64,000 nucleotides of DNA from an uncultured Clostridia bacterium (GCA_944372345.1 CALVYT010000009.1:62001-126000); one strand, 5' to 3'; counted from the first letter of the stretch, positions 14,249 through 23,699 are shown. The notes: a model not told the origin generated them from the letters alone. Program-made: numbers and translations.

Positions 14249-16912
14249 TCATTTTATTTCCTTTTTCTTCCGCTTTTCGGCAAGATATATTATCAGTTTT
14301 TTCAGTTCGACTACGGGGATTATCGCAAAGCCGATCGCAATACAGACAAAATACAGCGGCGCGTTTATCGGCACGAACCCGAACGCGTCCCGCACGCCGG
14401 GGATATATATGACCGCCGTGGTGAGCGCAAAACTCGCGACCGTCGCGATCAGGAGAAATCTGTTCTGCCCCTTGGGATAGAACGCACTGCGGCGGGAAGA
14501 GCGCACGTTGAACGCGTGGAACAGCTTGATCATACAGAACGTGAAGAACGCCGCAGTCACGCCCGCGTTGTACGCGTTGTAACCGTCGTCGTACACTATC
14601 GCTTCTCCCGTCGTCATCAGGTTGCCGACAAAATACGCGAGCAGCGTCAGCCCCGCTATTATCAGCCCCTGCACGATGAGATCGACGCCCAGCCCCTCGG
14701 CGAACAGGCTCTGCTTCGCGGGGCGCGGAGGACGTTCCATCACGTTCTTCTCCGCCTTTTCCGTCCCCATCGCGAGCGCGGGGAAGGTGTCGCCTATCAT
14801 ATTTATCCACAGCAGGTGCGGCGCGCCGAGCAGAGTGAATCCCGCCATAGACGCGATGAACACCGCCACAACTTCGGCGAGGTTGCTGGAAAGCAGATAG
14901 AGTATCGCCTTTCTGATATTGTCGTATATCCGCCTGCCCTCGCCGACGGCGACGACTATCGTTGCGAAATTGTCGTCCGCGAGCACCATATCCGCGACGT
15001 TCTTCGTCACGTCCGTGCCCGTTATGCCCATTCCGACGCCTATGTCCGCCGCCTTTATCGACGGCGCGTCGTTCACTCCGTCGCCCGTCATCGCGGTCAC
15101 CTTGCCGAGAGCCTGCCACGCCCGCACGATACGCGTCTTGTGCTCGGGGCGCACGCGGGCGTACACGGAAAACTCCGTCACCCGCCTGCCGAACTCCTCG
15201 TCGCTCATCCCGTCAAGCTGCGCGCCCGTTATCGCCTCTTTGCCGTCCTTTATGATTCCGAGTTCGAGGGCTATCGCCGTCGCCGTGTCTATGTGGTCGC
15301 CCGTTATCATTATCGGGCGTATGCCCGCCTTGCGGCACTCGGCTACGGCGGCTTTGACTTCGGGGCGGACGGGGTCTTGCATTCCCGTCATTCCTATGAA
15401 CGTCATATCCCGCTCCGCTTCGGCGGCGGCGGTCGTTATCTCCACACCCTCTTTATACGCCGCGGCGAGCACGCGGAGCGCGCGGTCGGCGAAAGCCTTG
15501 TTAGCCCTGCGGATATTCTCTCTGTCCGAGTCCGTCATTTCCCTGACCCTGCCGCCTTCGAGCACGCGGGTGCAGCGCGCGAGCACCTCGTCGGGCGCGC
15601 CCTTCGTATACTGCGTAACGCCGTTCTCCTCGCGGACGAACACCGTCATCATCTTGCGCATGCTGTCGAACGGGATCTCTCCGACGCGCGGGAACTTCCT
15701 GTCGCTTTCCCGCTTGTCCAGCCCGCATTTCGCGGCGAACTCGACGAGCGCGTTCTCCGTCGGCTCGCCCACCGCCGCGCCGTTTTCCATCACGGAATCC
15801 GAGCAAAAGCACACGGCCCGCGCGAGCAGCGCGTCGTTCCCGCCGTAGGTATGCACGACGGTCATTTTATTCTGCGTCAGCGTGCCCGTCTTGTCCGAGC
15901 ATATGACTTCCGCGCAGCCCAGCGTTTCCACCGCCGTCAGGCGGCGCAGCACCGCGCCGCGCTTCGACATCTTCGTCACGCCCATAGAGAGCACTATCGT
16001 CACCACCGTCGCCAGTCCTTCGGGCACTGCCGCCACGGCAAGGCTGACCGCCAGCACGAAACTGCCGAGCACGTTGTCGCCGGAAAATCCGCCGCGGACG
16101 AGGTCTACGACGAACACGACGGCGCACACCGCGACGACTACGACCGTCAGCAGCAGCGACAGACTGCCGAGCTTTTTTTGCAGCGGGGTCCTTTCCTTTT
16201 TCGCGCTTTCGAGCACCCCCGCGATCTTTCCCATTTCGGTATTCATTCCCGTCGCCGTCACGACCGCTTTCGCCCTGCCGTATACCGCCGTCGAGCCCGA
16301 ATATACCATATTCGTCCTGTCGCCGAGCGTCACGTCGCCGCACAGCGGAGCGAGACTCTTTTCGGCGGGGACGCTCTCTCCCGTCAGCGCGGACTCCTCG
16401 CATTTGAGCGACGCGCACTCGATCAGGCGCGCGTCCGCGGGAACGCTGTCGCCCGCTTCGAGCACGATGACGTCGCCGGGAACGAGCGAACTGCTTTTTA
16501 CCTGCTTGCGGCAGCCGCCGCGCACGACCTTACTCTCCGCCGCGGTCAGTTCTTTAAGCGCCGCTATCGCGTTTTCCGCTTTGGACTCCTGCACGGTGCC
16601 AAGCACGGCGTTGAGCAGTACGACGGCGACGATGATGACGACTTCCGCTATCCCCTCTCCGCCGTTCAATATAGCCATCACGAAGCTGACGACGGCGGCG
16701 ACGATGAGGATGATTATCATAGGATCGGCGAGCTGTCGGAAGAACACGGTTATCTTCGGGGTCTTTTTCTTTTCCCGCAGCTTGTTCTCCCCGCATTCGG
16801 CAAGGCGCGACCGCGCTTCCGCGTCAGTCAGTCCGTTTTCGGCGTCCGAACCCAGTTCGCGCGCCGCCATGTCGGCAGTCATAAGATGAGCTTTTTCTCT
16901 GATGTCGTTCAT
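14249..16912 (-). CDS. Ca2+/Mn2+-type P-type ATPase under riboswitch control
   Basis: 887 residues from the ATG at 16912, chosen over the ATG at 16930 because GGGAGG lies eight bases before it. Full-length P2A layout: ALTGESVP, CSDKTGTLTQNKMT, KGAPDE in the nucleotide domain, TGDGVNDAPS. The ion-site helices read PEGLATVV (M4), NLAEVV (M5) and NMIGDTFPA (M6); the last differs from the NLVTD of the pump at 9920, hinting at another ion or mechanism. A predicted yybP-ykoY (Mn2+) element and terminator precede it. Established knowledge: such P-ATPases behind this riboswitch export Mn2+ or Ca2+ in other Firmicutes. The Mn2+ role here is inference. Confidence 0.9.
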   Translation of the reverse strand: MNDIREKAHLMTADMAARELGSDAENGLTDAEARSRLAECGENKLREKKKTPKITVFFRQLADPMIIILIVAAVVSFVMAILNGGEGIAEVVIIVAVVLLNAVLGTVQESKAENAIAALKELTAAESKVVRGGCRKQVKSSSLVPGDVIVLEAGDSVPADARLIECASLKCEESALTGESVPAEKSLAPLCGDVTLGDRTNMVYSGSTAVYGRAKAVVTATGMNTEMGKIAGVLESAKKERTPLQKKLGSLSLLLTVVVVAVCAVVFVVDLVRGGFSGDNVLGSFVLAVSLAVAAVPEGLATVVTIVLSMGVTKMSKRGAVLRRLTAVETLGCAEVICSDKTGTLTQNKMTVVHTYGGNDALLARAVCFCSDSVMENGAAVGEPTENALVEFAAKCGLDKRESDRKFPRVGEIPFDSMRKMMTVFVREENGVTQYTKGAPDEVLARCTRVLEGGRVREMTDSDRENIRRANKAFADRALRVLAAAYKEGVEITTAAAEAERDMTFIGMTGMQDPVRPEVKAAVAECRKAGIRPIMITGDHIDTATAIALELGIIKDGKEAITGAQLDGMSDEEFGRRVTEFSVYARVRPEHKTRIVRAWQALGKVTAMTGDGVNDAPSIKAADIGVGMGITGTDVTKNVADMVLADDNFATIVVAVGEGRRIYDNIRKAILYLLSSNLAEVVAVFIASMAGFTLLGAPHLLWINMIGDTFPALAMGTEKAEKNVMERPPRPAKQSLFAEGLGVDLIVQGLIIAGLTLLAYFVGNLMTTGEAIVYDDGYNAYNAGVTAAFFTFCMIKLFHAFNVRSSRRSAFYPKGQNRFLLIATVASFALTTAVIYIPGVRDAFGFVPINAPLYFVCIAIGFAIIPVVELKKLIIYLAEKRKKKEIK

Positions 16913-16968
16913 GGAAAGTTCCTCCCGCACAGGTATTTTCCGTATCGCCGCGCCTTCGCCGTCCCCTG

Positions 16969-17095
16969 TAAAACTTTAAGACCCGCGTACCGTAAAAACA
17001 GGTACGCGAGTCTCATTTTTGAAAACAATCCCAGACGGCAAGCCGTCGGCTGTTGGGAATTGTTACGCGGCGCGCCGCGCAAATTACTCCCTCGC
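16969..17095 (-). promoter_or_regulatory. Predicted yybP-ykoY (Mn2+) riboswitch with overlapping terminator
   Basis: In RNA sense the leader begins GCGAG-GGAGUAA (from 17095) and closes with AUGAGA-CUCGC (17015-17006), giving a P1 stem GCGAG/CUCGC with the GGGAGUA and UGAGA elements facing each other, as I recall for this class. GC-rich hairpins lie between. The P1 3' strand is also the 5' arm of a terminator stem CUCGCGUACC / GGUACGCGGG (17010 to 16982) followed by UCUUAAAGUUUU. The arms are mutually exclusive, so ligand binding would favour read-through (ON switch). Assigned by eye; a covariance model would decide. Confidence 0.7.
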
Positions 17096-17123
17096 AGTGA
17101 TATTATTATTCGTTTGTGATTTG

Positions 17124-17152
17124 ATTATATACGACATTTCCCCGGATGTCAA
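17124..17152 (-). promoter_or_regulatory. Perfect consensus promoter of the riboswitch-P-ATPase unit
   Basis: TTGACA (17147-17152), 17 bases, TATAAT (17124-17129) on the minus strand, about 20 bases before the riboswitch P1 stem. Confidence 0.88.
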
Positions 17153-17176
17153 CCGTTTGGAATAAATTTCCCGAAC

Positions 17177-19987
17177 TTATTCCGTGCGCAGCGCAACGAC
17201 GGGATCCTGCTTGGCCGCTTTGGACGCGGGTATCAGCCCGGATATAAGCGTCAGCGCGACGGACAGCGCGATCATTATGAGCGCCTGCCAGAACGGCAGC
17301 GCGGCGATCGTGTATATCCCCGTAAAGCCGCCTATGATGAGATTGGCGACGACGGAGAGCAGATACGTCGCGACTATGCCTATCACGCCGGAAAGCAGAC
17401 CGATGATGACGGTCTCCGCCGTGAACAGGTTCTTGACGTCGCGCTTTCTGCCGCCCATTGCGCGGATAACGCCTATCTCCTTTATGCGCTCGACGACGGA
17501 AACGTACGTTATGATGCCTATCATCACGGTGGAAACGACAAGGGATATGGACGTGAATACGACAAGCGCAACGGTTATCATGGTGATGAGCGTGCCCACT
17601 ATCGTCATCAACACTCCGACGGTGTCGGTATACTGTATCTGTTCGAGCTGTTCGTGGGTGTTGTTCCATTCGTCGAGGTACGCCGTCACGAGATCCTTAT
17701 CGTCGAAATTGTCTATCCAGAACGTGATCTGCGAAGGGACTCCGCTTCCGCCGAGAGCACTCAGATACATAGCGCGGTCGGAAGTGCTCGTCAGCAGACG
17801 GTATACATAGTTGCCCAGCCCTTCCATATCGCCCTTTTCGATATATCCCATCATTATTTCCAGCATCTCCGCCTGCGACGCGGACGACGTGGAACTCATG
17901 CTCGTGCCAAGCGAGCCGCTGCCGTGCATAAGCGTATTGAAATCGACATATTCGTCCGGCGTATCTTCTTCGTACTTCTGATCGAAATAATAGTCGAACG
18001 TGAACGTGACGTTGGTGACGTATTTGTCCTCCGCGTCCGCGCCCGCCGCGTCCGCGGCTTTGACGATCTCCGAACGGGTGTCCTCCTCCCCGTCCGCGGG
18101 GGTCGCTTCTATCCCGCGCATATGCTCGGTCAGCGCATGCGTATAATACATTCCGTTGGACAGCGAGCCGTACATAACGTCGCTTTTGAGTTTAAGCACG
18201 CAGGCGACCTGCATATCCACGACGTACTCCGCCCCCTCCGCGTCCGCGGCAAAATCCTCCGAATACGGATGGTACGTCCACGCGTCCGTTTCGCCTATCG
18301 GGGCATATTCGTAGATCATATGATTCGGATACCATGTGAACGTGCGCGCGCCCTCCCCTGCGAAATAGGAATAATCATACGTCTTGTCGATGAACGACGG
18401 TATCGTTTCGTCGAAATATTCCTCCTCGTCCGCAAGTTCGTATGCGTAATTGAGGAAGTCGCGCTGGCTGACATAACCGAGCTGCGCGAGCGTCAGATCG
18501 TTCAGTTCGCCGTCGGCGTTGAGCACGAGCACAAGCGCGTTCTTGTCCGACTGCTCGGGATAATTGCCGTAGACGAGATCGTACTGCGAAAGTATATAGT
18601 CGCGGCTGTCCGGCAGTTCCTCGAACGCGGGGACGCTGCTTACCAGGCTCGCATACGCCGCATACGTTTCAATATTCTGCAAAATCGCGGAATATACGCT
18701 GCGTATGCCCGTCACGGACATTTCGCGCACGTCCTCTTCGTCAAGCGGACCGCGCGTTCCTTCCGTCACGCCGTAACTGTATTCCGTGTATATGTTGTTA
18801 CCGAAATTTATCCCGTAATCGTAACTTATCGCTTTCGTATACTCCTCGGGCATACTTTCCACATAATCGATATATTCGTCCGTGATGTCGTTCGTAGTCA
18901 TCGCTCCCGCGAGTTCGGTTATCGTTTCCACGACGCTGTTGACATATATCTTATTATCCTCGTACCAACTCTTATCCTCGCCCTCGGCAAGGCTCATCGT
19001 AAGGTTAAGCAGCGAAGTGTAGTCCACCGCATTCTCCGCCACATAAAGCGGATAGCCGGACAGCATATCGTTCTGCATACTCTGTATGTAATTGGTTATG
19101 CCCGACGAAAAAGCGAGCACTATCGCCACGCCGATTATGCCTATCGAACCTGCGATGCCGACCATTACCGTTCTGCCCTTTTTTGCGATCAGGTTGCGCC
19201 CGGACAGCGCGAACGCCGTGCCGAGCCCCATTTTCGCGCGTTCTTTCCCGTCCTGCGTTTTCGTTTCCTCGGCGGGGCTGTCCTCTTTCGTCAGCTCCTC
19301 CTGCTCGGGCACGAACGGGTCGGAATCGCTGACTATCTCGCCGTCGCGCAGTTTTATGATGCGCGTCGAATATTTCTCCGCAAGCTCGGGGTTGTGCGTG
19401 ACCATGATGACGAGCCGCTCACCCGCGATCTCCTTCATCAGATCCATTATCTGCACGCTGGTGACGGAATCGAGCGCGCCCGTAGGCTCGTCGGCAAGCA
19501 GTATCTCGGGGTCGTTGACGAGAGCGCGCGCGATAGCCACTCTCTGGCACTGTCCGCCCGAGAGCTGATTGGGACGCTTGTCGAGCTGGTCGCCCAGTCC
19601 CACCTTTTTCAGCGCTTCCGCCGCGCGGCGTTTTCTCTCCGCCTTGCCCACGCCCGCTATCGTCAGGGCGAGTTCGACGTTGCCGAGCACCGTCTGGTGC
19701 GGAATGAGGTTATACCCCTGGAACACGAAGCCCACTCTGTGGTTGCGGTATACGTCCCAGTCGCGGTCGGTGAAACTGCGCGTGCTCTTGCCGTTTATGA
19801 CGAGATCGCCCGACGTGTACTTATCCAGTCCGCCGATGATATTGAGCAGCGTGGTCTTGCCGCAGCCGCTCGGTCCGAGTATGGATACGAATTCGCTCTC
19901 GCGGAAATTCACGCTCACTCCGCGCAGAGCGTGCACGGTGCTGCCCGCCGCGATATAGTCCTTTACGATACTGCTTAATTGAAGCAT
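17177..19987 (-). CDS. ABC transporter, ATPase fused to FtsX-like permease (MacB-like)
   Basis: 936 residues. Residues 1-230 are a LolD/MacB-type ATPase: Walker A GPSGCGKTT near 38-46, signature LSGGQCQRVAIARAL, Walker B ILLADEPTGALD, H-loop MVTHN. An acidic linker leads to a first membrane helix (about 275-300), a long extracellular region rich in Y, D and E (about 310-770), then three C-terminal helices of the FtsX fold. Such proteins usually do not pump ions but use ATP to drive export or signalling across the envelope (peptides, lipoproteins, antibiotics). No partner histidine kinase or adaptor is adjacent. Its substrate is unknown. Promoter at 20015-20043. Confidence 0.9.
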   Translation of the reverse strand: MLQLSSIVKDYIAAGSTVHALRGVSVNFRESEFVSILGPSGCGKTTLLNIIGGLDKYTSGDLVINGKSTRSFTDRDWDVYRNHRVGFVFQGYNLIPHQTVLGNVELALTIAGVGKAERKRRAAEALKKVGLGDQLDKRPNQLSGGQCQRVAIARALVNDPEILLADEPTGALDSVTSVQIMDLMKEIAGERLVIMVTHNPELAEKYSTRIIKLRDGEIVSDSDPFVPEQEELTKEDSPAEETKTQDGKERAKMGLGTAFALSGRNLIAKKGRTVMVGIAGSIGIIGVAIVLAFSSGITNYIQSMQNDMLSGYPLYVAENAVDYTSLLNLTMSLAEGEDKSWYEDNKIYVNSVVETITELAGAMTTNDITDEYIDYVESMPEEYTKAISYDYGINFGNNIYTEYSYGVTEGTRGPLDEEDVREMSVTGIRSVYSAILQNIETYAAYASLVSSVPAFEELPDSRDYILSQYDLVYGNYPEQSDKNALVLVLNADGELNDLTLAQLGYVSQRDFLNYAYELADEEEYFDETIPSFIDKTYDYSYFAGEGARTFTWYPNHMIYEYAPIGETDAWTYHPYSEDFAADAEGAEYVVDMQVACVLKLKSDVMYGSLSNGMYYTHALTEHMRGIEATPADGEEDTRSEIVKAADAAGADAEDKYVTNVTFTFDYYFDQKYEEDTPDEYVDFNTLMHGSGSLGTSMSSTSSASQAEMLEIMMGYIEKGDMEGLGNYVYRLLTSTSDRAMYLSALGGSGVPSQITFWIDNFDDKDLVTAYLDEWNNTHEQLEQIQYTDTVGVLMTIVGTLITMITVALVVFTSISLVVSTVMIGIITYVSVVERIKEIGVIRAMGGRKRDVKNLFTAETVIIGLLSGVIGIVATYLLSVVANLIIGGFTGIYTIAALPFWQALIMIALSVALTLISGLIPASKAAKQDPVVALRTE

Positions 19988-20014
19988 TGCCCGCCTCCTC
20001 CGATCGGATAACTA

Positions 20015-20043
20015 ATTATACAACTTCCGCGGCGCTTTGGCAA
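20015..20043 (-). promoter_or_regulatory. Promoter of the MacB-like transporter gene
   Basis: TTGCCA (20038-20043), 17 bases, TATAAT (20015-20020) on the minus strand. Confidence 0.7.
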
Positions 20044-20167
20044 GTTTAATCCCGCCGGTGCCGATTAAAAACTCATTAGAACGCCGTTTCCCGCAACTCC
20101 GCCGTATCATCGGTATTATACTTCCGAAGCATCAAAATAACGTCAAAAGACAAAAGGATAAAACGAA

Positions 20168-20193
20168 CGCGCCCGCTCGATCAAGCGGGCGCG
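20168..20193 (-). terminator. Terminator of the two-gene membrane protein operon
   Basis: Stem CGCGCCCGCT / AGCGGGCGCG followed on the minus strand by TTCGTTTT, about 30 bases past the stop at 20225. Confidence 0.85.
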
Positions 20194-20224
20194 GAGTTTA
20201 CCGTCCGTATTACAAAACAGTAAG

Positions 20225-20545
20225 TCATTCCGCGAACGTAACGGCTGCGGATAACAGCGCGAGTATCGCGCCGGTAACGAACAACGCTTCGACGGCGGTC
20301 ATTCCGATACCCGCCGTTATCACGGCGAACGCCGCTCCGACGAGCAGTACGGCGACTGCCGGGGACGCAAGCCCCGCCGCGCCGCGGCGCGCGATGAATA
20401 CAGCCGTCTGCGCTATGTACTGCACCGCGGCGAACGCGAGCAGTATGAAACCGGGCACAGTCCAGTAAAACAAAGCGCAGAGCACGAGCATTACGAGCGC
20501 GGCGACGTCGAGCGCCGCGAGAAATATTTTTCCTGCAAGTTTCAT
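20225..20545 (-). CDS. Small integral membrane protein, 106 residues
   Basis: Unrecognised. Nearly all hydrophobic, with about four membrane helices (residues 8-25, 27-47, 57-77, 80-100) and few charges. Starts 26 bases after the 172-residue membrane protein gene, so the two are likely co-transcribed and may act together. No conserved motif seen. It ends just before a strong terminator. Confidence 0.7.
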   Translation of the reverse strand: MKLAGKIFLAALDVAALVMLVLCALFYWTVPGFILLAFAAVQYIAQTAVFIARRGAAGLASPAVAVLLVGAAFAVITAGIGMTAVEALFVTGAILALLSAAVTFAE

Positions 20546-20571
20546 ATCGTCTGTTCTCTCCGTGGCTGCGT

Positions 20572-21090
20572 TCAGCCGATCCTGTTATACTTCTTTTTGA
20601 GCGCGACGAGCGCGTCGGTGTTCACGCTGTAAAGCAGCGTAAGAAGCACCATACCCACCTGCACGACGGTCAGCACCGTTTCGATGATACGGTACGGCGT
20701 CGCGAACGGCGTCGCCATATTTCCGTCGAACACGGAGCCGCAGCCCGACCAGAACATTATGACGAGCGCGAACATTATTACCGACGAGATCAGCGAAGCC
20801 GCGCCGAACGCACGGCGGCGGGTCCTCTCCCATTCGAGTCCCTTCGTTTTCATAACGAGATACGCGGGCAGCGAAACGAGGTTGACCGCGCAGCAGACGT
20901 ACATAAGAATGACGACGACGAAACGGAACGCGAAGTAGCTCGCGTAATCCGTCGTGATCTCGTAAGCGAGACAGCCGGGAGTGCTTCCGACCATAAGCAG
21001 AATATATATCACCGTGATGTACGCGGTGATGATAAACGCCAGTCCGCTTCCCAGCAGATTGAGCTTTCCTGTTTTCCTTTGCTGTTCCAT
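20572..21090 (-). CDS. Membrane protein with four predicted helices, 172 residues
   Basis: Unrecognised. Hydrophobic spans at about 13-35, 52-78, 92-116 and 135-158. The C-terminal tail is basic (KKKYNRIG) and probably cytoplasmic. First gene of a two-gene unit. A promoter-like TTGACA with TATACT 18 bases away lies just upstream (about 21098-21127 region, minus strand). No function can be offered. Confidence 0.7.
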   Translation of the reverse strand: MEQQRKTGKLNLLGSGLAFIITAYITVIYILLMVGSTPGCLAYEITTDYASYFAFRFVVVILMYVCCAVNLVSLPAYLVMKTKGLEWERTRRRAFGAASLISSVIMFALVIMFWSGCGSVFDGNMATPFATPYRIIETVLTVVQVGMVLLTLLYSVNTDALVALKKKYNRIG

Positions 21091-21229
21091 ACCATAAGAG
21101 TATAGAATAAATGACCGCCGTTTGTCAACGAAAACGCGCGATATGACGGAATTTAATTATTTCAACGCCCTTTAAGCGCCGCAAAAAACGGCGTTTCGCC
21201 GCCCGCCGTTCAAACCGCAGCGAAATAAC

Positions 21230-21258
21230 TTGCCAAATCCCGGGGTATGTGGTACAAT
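21230..21258 (+). promoter_or_regulatory. Promoter of the flavodiiron-rubredoxin unit
   Basis: TTGCCA (21230-21235), 17 bases, TACAAT (21253-21258), followed by a leader of about 55 bases with AAGGAGA at 21304-21310. Confidence 0.78.
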
Positions 21259-21319
21259 AACAAAAACAAAGCGTCGCGTCCCGCGTAAAAAATGCGGACG
21301 CACAAGGAGATCGGCTATT

Positions 21320-23113
21320 ATGAATAAGATCGCGGACGGGATATATTATGTCGGCGTGAGCGACAGGGAGATCGACCTGTTCGAGGGGCAGTACCGCGTC
21401 CCGGACGGGATGACTTACAATTCCTATGTCGTCGCAGGCGATAAAACAGCCGTGCTCGACACGGTGGACAGGCGTTTCGCCCACGAGTGGCTGGACAACC
21501 TCGAAAAGGCTCTTGACGGGCGCGCGCCCGACTACCTTATCGTGCAGCATATGGAGCCCGACCACTCAGCAAACATAAAGGTATTCGCGGACAGATACCC
21601 CTCCGCGAAGATCGTCGGCAACGCCAAGACGTTCGCAATGATCTCGCACTTCTTCGGCGACGGCTTCGGCGGCGAAAGAGTGGAAGTCAAAGAGGGCGAC
21701 TCGCTCGACCTCGGCGGGCGGAAACTGACGTTCGTGTTCGCGCCTATGGTGCACTGGCCCGAAGTCATGGTGACCTACGACGACAAGAGCGGCACGCTGT
21801 TCTCCGCCGACGGTTTCGGCAGGTTCGGTCAGGCGGACAAGAACGGCGACTGGACGGACGAAGCGCGGAGATATTATATCGGCATAGTCGGCAAATACGG
21901 CGTGCAGGTGCGCAATCTGCTCAAAAAAGCGGCGGGACTGGATATAAAACGCATATGCCCGCTGCACGGTCCCGTGCTCGACGGCGATCTCGGCAAGTAC
22001 CTCGGGCTTTACGAGAAATGGTCGGGCTACGAGCCCGAGCTCGACGGCATACTGATCGCGTACACTTCGGTTTACGGGCATACGAAAAAAGCCGTCGAAA
22101 TGCTCGCGGACAAGCTGCGCGCCAAAGGCTGCCCCAAGGTCGTCGTGCGCGATCTCGCCCGCTCGGATATGTCCGAATGCGTCGCCGAGGCGTTCGCCTA
22201 CGGCAAGCTCGTGCTCGCGACGACGACGTATAACGGCGAGGTGTTCCCGTTTATGCGCACGTTCCTTGCCGAACTCGCCGAACGCAATTTCCGCAAGCGC
22301 AAAGTAGCGCTCATCGAAAACGGCAGCTGGGCGCCTATGGCGGCGAAGGTAATGAGAAAAACGCTCGAACCGCTCGTCGGGATCGAATTCGCGGAGAACA
22401 ATGTGACGATACTTTCCGCGCCGAACGCCGAGACCAAAGAAAAACTGGAAGCGCTCGCGGACGAGCTCTGCCGCGACTATATCGCGCGCGACGACAGCCG
22501 CGCGGACAAGAACGATCTCAAAGCGCTGTTCAATATAGGCTACGGGCTGTACGTTCTGACGAGCGGCGACGGCAAAAAGGACAACGGTATGATAATCAAC
22601 GCCGTCACGCAGGTGACAAACACGCCCAACCGCATAGCGGTCGCGATAAACAAAGACAATTATACGTACCACCTTGTCAGACAAACGGGCATAATGAACG
22701 TCAACTGCCTGTCCGTCGACGCGCCGTTCTCCGTGTTCGAGAAGTACGGTTTCGTCAGCGGGCGGAATAAGAACAAGTTCGAGGGAACGGACGTACTGCG
22801 TTCAGGCAACGGGCTGGTCTATCTCCCCGAATACATCAATTCGTTTATGTCGCTGAAAGCGGAGAACTGCATAGACCTCGGCACGCACGGAATGTTCATC
22901 TGTTCCGTCACCGAAGCGCGCGTGATGAACGACCGCCCGACGATGACGTATTCGTACTATCAGGAAAACGTCAAGCCCAAGCCCGCGACGGACGGCGTCA
23001 AGGGCTGGGTGTGCAAGGTGTGCGGTTATATCTACGAGGGCGAAACTCTGCCCGACGACTTCGTCTGCCCGCTGTGCAAACACGGCGCGTCCGATTTCGA
23101 AAAGATCTCCTGA
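21320..23113 (+). CDS. Flavodiiron protein fused to flavin reductase and short rubredoxin domains
   Basis: 597 residues from the ATG at 21320 (AAGGAGA upstream). Domains in order: metallo-beta-lactamase-like diiron domain (about 1-245) with ligands in HMEPDH (H77, E79, D81, H82), VHWPE and CPLHGP; flavodoxin domain (about 250-395, FMN loop YTSVYGHTKKA); flavin reductase-like FMN domain (about 405-560); and a short rubredoxin (WVCKVCGY ... CPLCKHG) at the C-terminus. Flavodiiron proteins reduce O2 to water and/or NO to N2O in anaerobes. The fused reductase and rubredoxin would carry electrons from NAD(P)H within one chain. A separate rubredoxin gene follows at 84 bases. Confidence 0.95.
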   Translation: MNKIADGIYYVGVSDREIDLFEGQYRVPDGMTYNSYVVAGDKTAVLDTVDRRFAHEWLDNLEKALDGRAPDYLIVQHMEPDHSANIKVFADRYPSAKIVGNAKTFAMISHFFGDGFGGERVEVKEGDSLDLGGRKLTFVFAPMVHWPEVMVTYDDKSGTLFSADGFGRFGQADKNGDWTDEARRYYIGIVGKYGVQVRNLLKKAAGLDIKRICPLHGPVLDGDLGKYLGLYEKWSGYEPELDGILIAYTSVYGHTKKAVEMLADKLRAKGCPKVVVRDLARSDMSECVAEAFAYGKLVLATTTYNGEVFPFMRTFLAELAERNFRKRKVALIENGSWAPMAAKVMRKTLEPLVGIEFAENNVTILSAPNAETKEKLEALADELCRDYIARDDSRADKNDLKALFNIGYGLYVLTSGDGKKDNGMIINAVTQVTNTPNRIAVAINKDNYTYHLVRQTGIMNVNCLSVDAPFSVFEKYGFVSGRNKNKFEGTDVLRSGNGLVYLPEYINSFMSLKAENCIDLGTHGMFICSVTEARVMNDRPTMTYSYYQENVKPKPATDGVKGWVCKVCGYIYEGETLPDDFVCPLCKHGASDFEKIS

Positions 23114-23196
23114 CGCCCCGTCTCACGCCCTCCGCCCGAGCGGCGGAAAACCACGACCTTTAACGGTAAAAATTTATTATACAAGGAGAAGAAAGT

Positions 23197-23355
23197 ATGA
23201 GGTATGTATGTCAGGTATGCGGCTACGTCTACGACGAGACCGACGGCGATCCGGACAACGGCATTGCGCCCGGCACTAAATGGGACGACGTTCCCGACAG
23301 CTTCGTCTGCCCACTCTGCGGCGTAGGCAAAGACCAGTTCGAACCGGAAGCGTAA
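23197..23355 (+). CDS. Rubredoxin, 52 residues
   Basis: Encodes a classic rubredoxin with iron ligands in CQVCGY (residues 5 and 8) and CPLCGVG (38 and 41), and the conserved [15 protein letters not shown] and FVCPLC blocks. ACAAGGAGAAG precedes the ATG. It is a small one-electron carrier and most likely the electron donor or partner of the flavodiiron enzyme directly upstream; both would serve oxygen or NO defence. The gene is followed by a field of dispersed hairpin repeats. Confidence 0.97.
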   Translation: MRYVCQVCGYVYDETDGDPDNGIAPGTKWDDVPDSFVCPLCGVGKDQFEPEA

Positions 23356-23382
23356 TTCGGTTGCGCGCTCCGCTCACCCCTT

Positions 23383-23690
23383 CCCGAGAAACTTAAAAAT
23401 CATTTTATAATTTTTTCCGGGAAGTGTTTGTCGGGGAGGACCCTCTTTGAAAAGAGAGTCCTCCCCGAATCCCTCTCCGAGAAACTTAAAAGTGCATTTA
23501 TAATTTTTTCGGAGAAGTGTTTATCGGGGGAAACCCTCTTTGTAAAGAGGGTTTCCCCCGAACCCCTTTCCGAGAAACTTAAAATCCTTTTTATAATTTT
23601 CTTCCGAAAAATTTTCAAGGGAAAACCCCTCTTTGTAAAGAGCGGTTTTCCCTTGACCCTTTCCCGAGAAACTTAAAACTCCTTTTCATA
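23383..23690. repeat. Three tandem units of hairpin repeat family A
   Basis: Units of about 100 bp start with a (C/G)GAGAAACTTAAAA motif, continue with a TTTATAATTTTTTCCG segment and end in a long hairpin such as GGGGGAAACCCTC-TTTG-TAAA-GAGGGTTTCCCCC. Related units occur at 44316, 46823, 51513, 57018 and 60372. The hairpins look like terminators but stand in series. Confidence 0.85.
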
Positions 23691-23699
23691 TAATATAAA

